NCBI GenBank assembly: GCA_023512835.1
Contig: CM042091.1
Span: 48,375,284 to 48,439,283 of the forward strand
Length of the DNA: 64,000 bases
DNA from: Taxillus chinensis
Taxonomy: Eukaryota > Streptophyta > Magnoliopsida > Santalales > Loranthaceae
Direction: 5' to 3'
The notes beneath the pieces are model-generated. The model made no database searches, was not told the origin of the DNA, and saw nothing but the letters and a program-made list of their open reading frames with translations. Below are positions 11,597 through 22,017 of this stretch, piece by piece; within the stretch, counting starts at the first letter, position 1; each line of letters starts with the position of its first letter. Made by a program: the position numbers and the translations under genes.

Positions 11597-12629
11597 CAGA
11601 GGGGACGGTCAAGCTAAAGACCTAAACTCAGCGCTTCATGGGAGGCAACCCATGGTGATTTCTTTTCCTTTTTGTTCGATTTTATTTTATTTTATTGGGA
11701 TATTTTTATTTTATTTTATTTTATTTTTTGCTTTAACCCATAGTCTGTAGGGAGTGCATATCTGCTTTGTTTTAATTTTATTTGCAGCATTTGAACCAGG
11801 GCCTAGGCCCATATTTCTTGATGGAACTTATGTCTGCTTGGGCTTACTTGGGCTTGTGTATCAGAACATTAGATAACTTTTCTAAGGCCCACATCCAAGC
11901 CCAGTTGAATTGAATCAGAGGGGCCCACTCCAATCTATTGCCAAACCAAGGAGATGAAGTTATGGATTATGAGATGGTATTTTGGGCCCACTAACTGACA
12001 CGTTTTTGTCCTTGGGAGATGGGCTACTAGTCTGTCCAATTTCAACAACGTTGGGCTTCATTAAGGGTGTCAACCAGCTTGCCCGTGAAAAGGAGTTTTT
12101 CACGTGCACATGTATACTGGCTCTACAGTTCATTTGTGACCTACTGGTGCAATTTGGACAAAAAAGACCCTGACCGTGAAAAAGCTTTTCGCGTGCACAA
12201 GGGTAGAATGGTCCAATCGATCTGAAAAATTGCACGAAGGCAACTGGCATCCTCTAGACCTTTCTGAGACCTGACCGTGAGAAGGCTTTTCGCGTGCACA
12301 AGGATAGAAGCGTCTTTTCGAGCTCAAAATTTGGTGGAAGATAGCTGGACGTGTCTGGATTCATCCAAGCCCTGCCCGTGAAAACATGATTTTCACGTGC
12401 ACACCTATAGTTGTCCAATCAATCTGAAATTTTGGTGGGAGCTAGCTGGCATCTTCTAGAGTCTTCTTTGTTCTGCACGTGAAAATGATGGAGCACTTTA
12501 AGAGGGTCCTTTTCATCTTTTACCATTGTGGCGAATCACTATAAATAGGGATGGGTTCCAAGCTTCAAACTCACATCTCATACTTTCCTCTTCCTTCTTG
12601 CTGAGAGCAAATTCCTTCTCTGGTTAGTC
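11597..12629 (+). promoter_or_regulatory. AthA post-pol spacer and predicted ORF2 promoter
   Basis: This is non-coding. It starts with the block GCGCTTCATGGGAGGCAACC, related in order to the antisense blocks after pol in AthB, AthC and AthE. Four palindromic modules (12082-12107, 12174-12197, 12275-12297, 12375-12400) and one half module (12475-12485) follow at about 80-100 bp spacing. The arms are of the form CGTGAAAA / TTTTC(A/G)CG with CACGTGC or GCGTGCAC outside. A TATAAATA box at 12540-12547 lies just after the array, 90 bp before the ORF2 ATG. The layout copies that of the LTR U3. Confidence 0.7.
12540..12547 (+). promoter_or_regulatory. AthA internal TATA box before ORF2
   Basis: TATAAATA in the context ACTATAAATAGGGA, almost the same as the LTR box (CCTATAAATAGGGG). 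It lies 90 bp upstream of the ORF2 start codon at 12630. AthC and AthE have boxes at equivalent places. Confidence 0.65.
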
Positions 12630-13280
12630 ATGGTGCACACAAGGAGAGCCCGCCAAGGAGAAGGCAGTCCTGAAGCCTCTACCACCTTTATGCCTTCGGC
12701 ATTGAGAGACGCCGACACTATCTTCGTGGGGAATGTGCTTGATTGGGAGATCCTGGAGTCCTCCACCCTTGACTGGACTGAAGAAGTTATGACCAAGCTG
12801 TAAGCGTTGGGACTGAGAAGGTTAGTATGCGCTCGCAGTGATTTGTATTACCCTGCCATGTTAGACTTTTATAATTCAGTCTATGTCAATGAGGAAGATG
12901 ATGAGATAATTGGGGAGGTTCAAGGTTTCTTAATTTCTATTTCCCCTGCTATGTTGAGAGACTGCTTTGATCTGCCAAATCCCATGCATGCAAAGCCAGC
13001 GTTGACCTTAGGAGCTTATGGTAGAGCTTTACAGTATAATAAGGAATTTGGGAAACGTCGGCAATTTACTAAAAACAGATTTCATGGGAAATACCGTTGC
13101 CTTGCCAATTTGGTAGGGAGGTGCTTACTGTTACAGACTAGTGGCGTAGACTCAGTCCCTAAGTCCCATTTGGAGTTTATGTTTTGCATCGATCGTCAGT
13201 TACACATTGATTGGGCTGCTGAAAATTTTAAATTGTGGAAACGGGACATTCATAAATGTTTATATGGTCGACTAACTTAG
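12630..13280 (+). pseudogene. AthA ORF2, N-terminal part (plant-transposon-protein-like)
   Basis: ATG at 12630 gives MVHTRRARQGEG, a basic start shared with AthC (MVRTRRTGQEE). A single TAA at 12801-12803 interrupts the frame, which then continues to 13280. The middle (YYPAMLDFYNSVY, VQGFLISISPAMLRDCFDLP) has the pattern of the putative plant transposon protein family (Transposase_32-like), often found after pol in Athila elements and sometimes called env-like. I see no signal peptide or clear membrane segment. The homologous AthC sequence continues past this point, so the protein was longer. Confidence 0.72.
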
Positions 13281-13340
13281 CATGCTTTTGCAATATCAAT
13301 ATGGTCATCTTAGTGCTCAAGTAGTCCCCACTATTTTTCC

Positions 13341-14708
13341 CGAAAACCCCTTGCTATTAAAAAAAAAAGTTTTTTTTTTCAATTACACCCCTCAAAATAA
13401 TATTTATAAACCTAACTAACCTTTGGAAGGGTAAGTCGGTCGGTCCATGCAGACACAGTTGAAATCTATAACTTAGTTGCGCTCCTATTGTCTAAGCAAA
13501 TAATGGTAGAGAAATTAAATAAAAATAAATAAAATAAAACAATCCTAGAAAAAGGGAAAATAAGGGAATAAAGGTCTAGGGGCTGAGGTTCACCACAATT
13601 TCCAATCCTTAATTGTATGGTTTAATTAATTATTCCTATTAATTCTCTAACACGTGAAGGTGGTCAATCCTAATGTAATCGCCAATCTTCACGTCACTCT
13701 CGTGACCCCGAAATAGGATCAAACCCATTAATAGGTGATCAACCATGATTCCTCCTAGGATCACGGACTACTTTCGTGACACGCAAGTCCTAGGTCTCAT
13801 TCTATAGTTCCGATAATCGAGGTTCACCTTTCGGTCCTCCTTCCCCAATTATCCAAGACATGTAATAGGTTCGCCGACACCCAAACACGGATTCAATTAA
13901 TAAAATGAAATCGTTTATGAAAAAGATAAGAAATAATTAAATAAAAACACATACAATCAAGAAATTGGGATTAAAGCCCCCCCCCTCCCCTAGGAAGAAC
14001 GGATTATCCCATGAGAATTTGAATAAACATATCTATATATAAAATCATGAAATTGGGATTACAATGGGAGAAAAGAAGATGTACCAATTTCTTCGAAGGC
14101 ATACAAATGACCCTACCCAAAACCAATGTGTTCTTTATCCAAAATCACATAAAATTCTCCAAAATCAAAAGAGAAATCTAAAATCAAAGTTATGGTTCTT
14201 GAGCCACCAAGGACGGCTCCCCAATGGGTTCATCCCTAACTCTAACATAAACATGGCCCTTATATAGTCCCCCAATTATTACATTAAAATAATTAAGAAA
14301 AATATATAAAATAAAAAGAAAATGGAGAAATGCCTCGGAGCCACCAAAACCTGGCCATGGCTGGATATTTGTGAAGGTCGGCGCCAAATTTTTCGGCCAC
14401 GGCGAGAACTTCTTGTGAGGCAAACGCCTGCCATGGTCAAGCACCGCACGGCCATGGCCTCTAAGTACTTTTTAGTTGTCCAACATTATCTCGATGCCAA
14501 TTTTGCCCTTTTTCAACCTCGTTTGGGCCAAATTGCTCCAAGTACCTACAAAACACACCAAAATACACAAAACACACCAAAAACACGACAAAAATACTAA
14601 AAACACATTAATCAAATAAAACATAACTCAAATACAATAAAATACTCTAAAATCCATTAAAATAAGGGATGAACACATACCAAAAATGCATATAAAATGG
14701 GTTCATCA
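13341..14708 (-). repeat. Antisense LTR-like insertion (F) inside AthA ORF2
   Basis: The right edge is sharp: on the minus strand it starts TGATGAACCC at 14708, an LTR-like TG start. A minus-strand TATA (TATATA, 14260-14266) and GGCCATGG-rich repeats (14350-14460) fit a U3 of an Athila/Tat-like family. The left edge near 13341-13352 is uncertain and I find no matching target duplication. The inference that it is an insertion rests on the AthC comparison, in which ORF2 runs on without this block. Confidence 0.5.
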
Positions 14709-15326
14709 ACGAGTTCTCCATCCAGGGTGCCTTAGGAGTTAGCTACAAGGGCAAATGGGGGAGATAGAATCCACGTGCACAACTCCTTCACGCCCCCGCC
14801 CCCCCTTAGGGACACTTCCACTCCCATGAATGCCCGCGACCATCTTCCATTTGACGCACCGTACCTCCGTTCAATGTTCACAAGGAGGAAATCTACAATT
14901 TCTTCTAAGGCGCATAGCGAAGAGACGTTCTTAACCTTGCTTACTAATGGCCACATCACAAGACTTCCGGATGAGGCGGCTCGAGTACATCACTTAAGAT
15001 CAACAAGCAACGTCTCGTCCCTTCCCCCATGGGAAGCCCGGAGCCAACTCCTGCCGCTTCTTATGAAGACTTACGGAGGCAAACTTCAACCACGGACACC
15101 GGGCAGGAGATCGGCCCAAGAAAATCAAACTCTATCCTCAAGGGGGGAAGTCAAACTTGGAAAGTTCCCGTAAGTCCCTGGGGGAAGAAGAAGAAAAATC
15201 CTACACCTCCTGTGGAGGATCCATTTGGTGGTCACTGGCGCATAATCGAAGCTCCCCGAAGAGACACCGGAGTATCCAAGATGATCCCTAGGCGGGAGCC
15301 CACCCCCCCCCCCCCCCCCCCCCCCG

Positions 15327-15358
<32 letters not shown>

Positions 15359-15574
15359 TTTCTCTAGTTCACCTTAATGGTGGTCCGGCCCTCACCTCCA
15401 CCCCCCCCCCCCCAGCTCCCCGGAAAATAACCTAGGGGAGCCCATCTATATTCATCTTCATCAGGCCCTCTCCACTACCGATTCCAGCAGTTTACTTATG
15501 GAGACACCTTGCAAGCGCGTTTTACGCGTGATTCGAAGTCTTCACGTCATCTTATTTGCAGCGTATCCTAGCCG
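14709..15574 (+). pseudogene. AthA ORF2, middle part (degraded)
   Basis: The frames are badly broken, but short blocks match AthC. FNVHKEEIYNFF (about 14871-14906) pairs with FNVHKEDIFNFF in AthC (minus, 38890-38950), and both are followed by a TNGHIT block. A proline-rich, low-complexity stretch with two poly-C runs (15301-15358 and about 15403-15413) ends it; AthC has nothing similar there. Confidence 0.55.
15301..15358. repeat. Long poly-C tract
   Basis: A run of about 57 C bases is broken by a single G. A shorter run follows at 15403-15413. It lies in degraded ORF2 sequence. It could be a true expansion or a sequencing and assembly artefact. Confidence 0.9.
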
Positions 15575-16176
15575 ATGAGTATTTATCGTCCGATGACGTT
15601 GACTTATTCTGGCCGTACGATACGACACGTGGTGGAGGCCGAGCCCAACGACTACCCTATGGCTCAAGACACTTCTATCATGCTGTGTGAGATATATGAG
15701 CAGCCGTTAGAGGAGCATATTTTCCGCCGGCGGATGAATGGAGCAGCAGAAGGACATCGCTCTTGGCACTAGGTCCATGAGGTTCTTATACCGGTCCTCC
15801 TTGATCGACACTTCGTACTCTTGCAGTTGGACCTGAGTGTGGGCCATGCTGTCCTTTATGACCCGAGCCAAGCCCATGGGTTTTCCACACGAAAGAAGAA
15901 GCTTGTCCATGGTTTCTTGAAAAAAATCAAAAACGCTCTCGAAAGAAGGGGCTATTGACATCTAAGTTTCCTTTGGTGCACTTTAATGAAATGGAGCTTC
16001 CCCAACAACCTGATCAATTCAGTTGTGGGATTTTTGTCTGCTATTATTTGATAGCTCTGTTGCAGCATAAGGATACTTGGGCGCTCACAGGAGAAACCTC
16101 GGCTAACTTTGTCGCACGTCTTAGAAGAATGGTGGCCCATGTTATCTTCTACTATAGCATTCCCACCAACCGGTAA
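15575..16176 (+). pseudogene. AthA ORF2 C-terminus: Ulp1-like cysteine protease domain
   Basis: Two adjacent frames together carry a Ulp1 (C48) catalytic region. Frame one has IPVLLDRHFVLLQL with the His (codon 15809-15811) and VGHAVLYDPS with the Asp (15860-15862). After a frameshift at about 15950, LPQQPDQFSCGIFVCYY carries the Gln and Cys (Cys codon 16024-16026). The order and spacing His, Asp, Gln, Cys fit SUMO-type proteases, which cleave SUMO or related conjugates. AthC has the same motifs at equivalent places. One TAG at 15770-15772 and the frameshift break it. The actual substrate is unknown. Confidence 0.78.
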
Positions 16177-16243
16177 CGGTCTTCTGCCTTTTTCCTTTTC
16201 CCATGCTCTGAGGGCATCACATCATTTAAGTGTGTGGGGGGGG

Positions 16244-18622
16244 TGTAAAGACTCGTATTTGGGTAGTTTTGAGAGATAGTCATTCTATGGGAATGTAACT
16301 ATCTGGACGGTAGTATAGCCGTCGATGTGAGCATTTTGACTGTACTTGGGCCCGATTTCGAGTCGGGGCCCCGTTTGACCTGATTGTTGACTTTTTGGGG
16401 TTTATTGGTTGACTTTGCGTTTGAGCAGTCATTTGAGTGTGATAATGTCTGAACAGTGTTGTGCTCGTCATTTTGAGTGTTTTGACAGTAATTTGACTCA
16501 ATTTGGAGTTCGTGACCTCGGGAGGTCAATCATTGCGTTCGGGTCAATTATTGCTGGGAGGCCAATTATTGGCAACGGTATATATATAATTAAGAACTGC
16601 CTTATCTCTTTAATTGCCAATTATTGGTGCGTGCGTATTTGAGCAAGAGAGAGAGAGAAGGTGAAGAGCGTGAAGAGCTTTCTTGGCGATTTTGGGGCGA
16701 TTGGAGCTCGTGGATCGCAATAAACCTTTCCAGGTGGGTGTCCTTAACTGTCTTATCTCGATCCTATCCTTGAATATGTGATCTGTGGTTGTATGAGTGT
16801 GTATTTTATGAGGGTTGAGAAGTCAACCAGGGAGGTCTAGATTTAGATCTAGATGAATATATGATTTGTGTTTATTTCTGCTGTTATCGTGTGAATTAGA
16901 GGCGTTTAGGACGCGTTTTGAGGTAAATATTGTAGTTTATTGCGTAAAACATGTGTTTATGAGTGTCTGGGGGTCACTGGGTTGCTTCCAGACGAAGAAC
17001 AGGCCAAAAACGACGATGAACAGTACCCTGGGTGAGTTTTAGGGTCGACGGACTAGTCGGACTATGAGTCGAGCCGCAGTAGCTATGGAGTCGACTTCGT
17101 AGTCAAGCTATGGAGTCAGCGGTGTGGAGTCGCGACTATGGAGTCAGCAACTTCGTTAGTCCAGAGTAGTTAGTCCGGATCAGTAATCCGGAGGAGTTAG
17201 TCCGGATCAGTAGTCCGGAGTAGTTAGTCCGGATCAGTAGTCCGGAGGAGTTAGTCCGGATCAGTAGTCCGGAGTAGTTAGTCCGGAGGAGTTAATCCAG
17301 ATCAGTAGTCCAAAGTAGTTAGTCCGGATCAGTAGTCCGGAGGAGTTAGTCCGGATCAGTAGTCCGGATCAGTAGCATCAGTCCATAGCATCAAATCCGT
17401 AGCATCAAATCCGCAACAGTGTTCCAGAGCAGTGCAACTGCACTTCACTGGACATTTACATTGTAAACCATTATGCCTTAAGTTACAATGTAAATAACAA
17501 AATACCCCCCATTTGGATTCAAAGAAAAATACTAGAAAAATTAATTTCTACTATTTCAAAATGTGAAAATTGGGATTTAGTGTAAAATCTCGGAAAAACT
17601 CAAAAGTTCGTAGTGGTGAATTTTTGGAAAGTGGGGTTAGACATCTCAGAAAAATCCCCAAAAATCAGATGATCTTATTTATGATATGGGAACCCAATGG
17701 CGGGACTTTTAATTTCAAGAAAATAGCTGCTATGGGTACTTCCTTTATAAATCAAGGATTGAGGTTTTACTTGTGAAGACTGGCTACAGTTCCAAAGGAA
17801 ATGTTGAGAATGACATGCCATACTAATGTTAGTATGTTGGTGTGAGGTATTGGGGCATGGACTCCGTGACTTATTTGGGTTCTCACCATGATGCACTGAT
17901 GGTGCTATGTGGTTGACGTGGCAGGCATATGCACCGATGGCGAGCCCGTGTGGCGACCGTGGCCAGGCATATTGCGCGTGGACAGGCTAAGGCCTGAGTT
18001 GAGCCGTTGAGCTCGTGGAGCTAGGGCTAAGTGCCCTGAGCTGGGATCCCATGGAGGATCGTGGACAAGTTGTCCTGTATAGGCAGGCTGGGTCCTGATG
18101 TTTGTTTGCAGGCTGAGTCCTGATGATTGTGCACACTACACAATGCACGAGTACACATGTAGTATAGACTTGTATGTCTGCATGATGTGGAGTGTTAGGG
18201 TCACCTACTGAGCTTGTCGCTCACCCCTACTTGTTGTTTACCTTTTTCAGGTGTGACCCGAGACTAGTGGAGGACTTTCTTCCAGGAGGACGTGCCCACC
18301 ACTCTGATGTATGATACAGGACTGTATTCTGTATTTTGCATTGTCTTATGTTTGTATCCCGGACATGAGTCCGTGGATAGTTATGTTTGCATACTGTTTG
18401 TGATGTGATGTCTGTATGACTATTTGACTTATTGTATGCATGATGATGTATGGGAAAGTACAGGATTACCCTTGATGCATGACTGTACAGGGTTGCATAT
18501 TTGAGACAGCACCGCGTGTGTAGTCTCTATTGGTCTTAGTCATCAACCCCTTGACCTTTCGGGTACGGGCAAGGGGAAGTCATGTTCCTAGTTCGGGTTC
18601 CCTGGAATTTGGGGGCGTGACA
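16244..18622 (+). repeat. T2 5' LTR
   Basis: The 2379-bp LTR pairs with 24163-26597. The first 280 bp and the last 1.1 kb align with scattered changes; the region around the internal tandem array differs most. A TATATATATAAT box is at 16579-16590 (3' LTR 24499-24510). A GA-rich stretch follows at about 16645-16665. Confidence 0.93.
17158..17365 (+). repeat. T2 LTR tandem array (TCCGGA units)
   Basis: About eight imperfect copies of a 25-26 bp unit built from AGTTAGTCCGGATCAGTAG and TCCGGAG. Each unit carries two TCCGGA palindromes. The 3' LTR has a counterpart at about 25150-25330 with a different copy number and different flanks. Confidence 0.9.
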
Positions 18623-18625
18623 AGT

Positions 18626-18636
18626 TGGTATCGAGC
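18626..18636 (+). promoter_or_regulatory. T2 primer binding site (initiator Met type)
   Basis: TGGTATCGAGC lies 3 bp after the LTR end. It matches the usual TGGTATCAGAGC site with one base missing. Confidence 0.8.
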
Positions 18637-18905
18637 ATAGTCTAGTAGACCTAGGTTAGTGAGGGGTGGTTAATTGATTCCATGTGACTTGGAAAACTGT
18701 AGGGAGGGCGCCTGATCAACGCAGTCCTTACATGTATTCTAGGTTATTGTGGTGTTAGTTAGCTCATCCTAGGAGCATACATGGGGATGGGGTGCATTGC
18801 TAGTGGTATGATTGTGTGCATATAGGGCACTAGATTGTCTTTGTGTGTGATATGATTGCATTTGGTGCCAGGATGGCACATGGCCGTGAGAGCCAGGACT
18901 TGATT

Positions 18906-19022
18906 GTGGTGTACCCTGAGGGGTGACACGATGCTATATGCATGGTTGTAGACCTACGGGTCGTGTGGTGTACCCTGATGAGGGACACGATGCTATATGC
19001 ATGGTATGGACCTACGGGTCGT
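18906..19022 (+). repeat. T2 leader 57-bp tandem duplication
   Basis: Two copies of a unit that begins GTGGTGTACCCTGA and ends CCTACGGGTC, one after the other (about 18907-18962 and 18965-19020). The rest of the leader between the primer site and gag shows nothing else I can name. Confidence 0.8.
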
Positions 19023-19116
19023 GTGGTGAGAACCTACAAGTCGGTTGTGCCTTTGATGGCGTTTGCTTGCGATGCTAGTATTGATTGTTTGATTGTTTGT
19101 TGTTGTGGCCGGTGTG

Positions 19117-21141
19117 ATGGCACCACCGAGGAGGGTTGTCCGAGGCCAGGGTCCGGCAGAGGAGCCCACGATAGAGTCGGGGCACCAGGGGCAGCAGAGC
19201 CCGCAGCAGAAGTCATCAGCTCCCGTTGTGGGACCTGATTTGACGCAGGTGTTGATTCAGTTGCAGGAGACTATGCAGGGTATACAGGGCTCAATGAGGG
19301 ATATGGCTAGAGAGGTGGATGAGCTGAAGAGGCAACAGCAGCCTCAGCAACCACCACAGCCTCAGCAGCAGGAGGCGAGGGTGGTGCAGGATATGCACCA
19401 GCAGGAGGTCGTGATAGAGCCAGCACGACGAGGAGTGGATTGGGCTGCACAGTTTTTAAAATATGCGCCCAGGACTTTTGAGGATAGTTCACGGCCTGAG
19501 GTAGCCGAGGACTGGATTAGATGGACAGAGGATATCTTTGAAATGATTGGGGTGCCAGATGAGGAGCGGGTGCGAGTGGCGACGCACTATTTATTGGGGA
19601 TCCCACGCAGGTGGTGGGAATCCACTAGAGCTATCCATGGCAGTCAGATGAGCTGGAGAGAGTTTGTTGAGCGCTTCTTTGGGGAGTATTTTCCCAGCTC
19701 GTTGCAGTATGCTCGACGTAGAGAGTATTATGAGCTTGTGCAGGGTAGCATGACTGTGGGGGAGTATGTGCAAGCCTTCACAGATTTAGGGCGGTTTGCT
19801 CTTGAGGCTTGGGAAAAGGAAGGTCGGAAGACGCAGGACTTCATTCAGGGCTTGAGGCCATCTTTGAAAAGACAGCTAGAACCGATACAGTTGACCAGCT
19901 ATCGGGAGGCGGTCGACAAGGCGCTCATTATTGAGCGAGGTCAGGATCAGGCGAGAACCCAGAGGCCGGGCGGTTCGGCAGGTCCGAGCAAGAAGAGGCA
20001 GAGTGGGGATAGCAGTCTTTGCTCGGCCGAGAGGAGGCAGGTGCGAGGGTTTCCGGCCAGGCGGTGGGACCCCGTGAGAGTTCGGCCAGGTAGGAGGCCA
20101 GGTACCTGTTGGAGTTGTGGTTTGACCGGGCATGTCTCGAGAGACTGCCCAAGGAAAAAGATGACCTGTTTCCGATACGGGAAAGTAGGGCATGGAGCTA
20201 GGGAATGTGTTACCCTTAGCTCGACTAGCAGTGTAGGCCCTCGTCCGAGAGAGCAGGGACAGAGGAGTGGGGCTCCGTCTCAGAGGTCAGTGCTGCCGGC
20301 ACAGAGCACGCAGATGCGACTGCGGTGCGGCGGCCTCGGCGGGAGGCACAGGGTCATGTTGATCGGCGGGGCAAGGCCCCAATGGGCCAGGCTAGTGGCG
20401 GTGGGCCACGAGGGAGGACGTTTGCCCTTACCAGCGAGAAGCGAGAGGTTCCACCAAGTGGACGAGGCCGGAGCAGGACCTTCAGTGGTGAGAGGTACCA
20501 TTATCATTTCTCATACTATCTGTTCAGTTTTGATTGATACTGGTGCTACCCATTCTTTTATTTCGTATGCTACGGTGATTGGGTTAAAGTTAGACCAGGA
20601 GACAGTTAGTCAGTCTCTGATGGTTGCTTCCCCTTTGGGTGGACTTATGATACTTGAGAGTATCTGTCGTGCTTGTCAGGTAACACTTGGGGGTGTTAAC
20701 CTGTTGTGTGATTTGTATATCATGGAGTTAGATGATTTTGATGTTATCCTGGGTATGGATTGGTTGGTCTCCATGGAGGCCAAGATTGATTGTTTTCGAC
20801 GGCATGTGACGTTCCTCACACCAGAGGGCACGCGGGGTGTCTTTGTGGGTGAGTGGACCGAGGAGGCATGCAGGTTGGGACCTTTGAGGCATGGGTGGGG
20901 TGATGTGACCCACTGGTTAGCCGGCTTGACGTTGGTTGACAGGAGGAGAGAGGGGAAGGCTGTTTTGCCACCCATTGTAGATCAGTTCCCGGATGTGTTT
21001 CCCGAGGACTTGGTCAGTTTGCCACCCGTGAGGGAGGTAGAGTTTTCGATCGAGTTGTTGCCAGGGACAACACCGATCAGGTTAGCGGCCTACAGGATGG
21101 CACCGACCGATCTTAGAGAGCTCAAGAGGCGAGATAGATGA
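19117..21141 (+). pseudogene. T2 gag, zinc knuckle, protease and start of RT
   Basis: The start at 19117 (MAPPRRVV) fits Tekay gag. The retrotransposon gag domain covers AAQFLKYAPRTFE to ALIIERG. The first zinc knuckle is complete (CWSCGLTGHVSRDC); the second reads CFRYGKVGHGAREC, with Tyr in place of the second Cys. The protease active site is VLIDTGATHSFIS near 20530-20570. The stop at 21139-21141 cuts the frame just inside the N-terminal end of RT ([12 protein letters not shown]). This is one open frame of about 675 codons, the best preserved polyprotein part in the window. Confidence 0.92.
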
Positions 21142-22017
21142 TTTTCGGCACGAGGCTTTATCAGGCGGAGTAGCTCATCGTGGGGCGCTCCAGTGTTGTT
21201 CGCCAAGAAGGCGGATGGTTCACTTCAAGTTGTGTATAGACTACCGAAAGCTGAACCAGGTGACTGTGAAGAACAGGTATCCATTGCCGAGGATTGATGA
21301 CTTGTTCGATCAGTTTCGCGGTGCGAGATGGTTTTCCAAGATAGACTTGAGATCTGGATACCATCAGTTGAGGGTTAGGGAGGCAGATATCCCTAAGACC
21401 GCATTCGGTTGTCGTTATGGGCACTATGAGTGGCTTGTGATGCCGTTTGGGCTCACGAATGCTCCCAGGCAGTGTTTATGGGATTGATGAACCAGGTATT
21501 TGCTCCATATTTAGATATGTTCATTGTGGTGTTCATCGATGATATTTTGGTCTATTCAGCGACCAAGAGGGAGCATGAGGAGCATTTGCAGGTTGTGTTG
21601 CAGACCTTGCGGGAGCATCGATTGTACGCGAAGTTCACGAAATGTGACTTCTGGTTGCAACAGGTGCACTTGTTGGGGCATGTGGTATCTTCGGAGGGTA
21701 TCACAGTGGATCCTGAGAAGATCGAGACGGTTATGTCGTGGAAGAGGCCCACGAATGTGTTTGAGATTCGTAACTTCCTTGGTTTGGCAGGCTATTATCG
21801 GAGGTTCGTAGAGGATTTTTCCAGGTTGGCATCTCCTATGACACACCTGACCAGGAAGGGAGTTCCTTTTGTTTGGTCTGATGCGTGTGAGAGTGCTTTC
21901 ATGGAGTTAAAGGCACGATTGACCTCAGCACCTATCTTGATTCTTCCACAGGAGGGTGTGCCTTTCGAGGTGTATTGTGATGCTTCCAGGGTGGGACTTG
22001 GTTGTGTGCTGATGTAG
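21142..22017 (+). pseudogene. T2 reverse transcriptase
   Basis: RT blocks are present but in different frames: [14 protein letters not shown] and [10 protein letters not shown] at 21215-21487, then a frameshift at about 21468 inside the MPFGLTNAP turn. The next frame has FIDD (21532-21543), [16 protein letters not shown] and the first RNase H block ([15 protein letters not shown]). A TAG at 22015-22017 ends it, and the same frame goes on after it. Confidence 0.92.
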
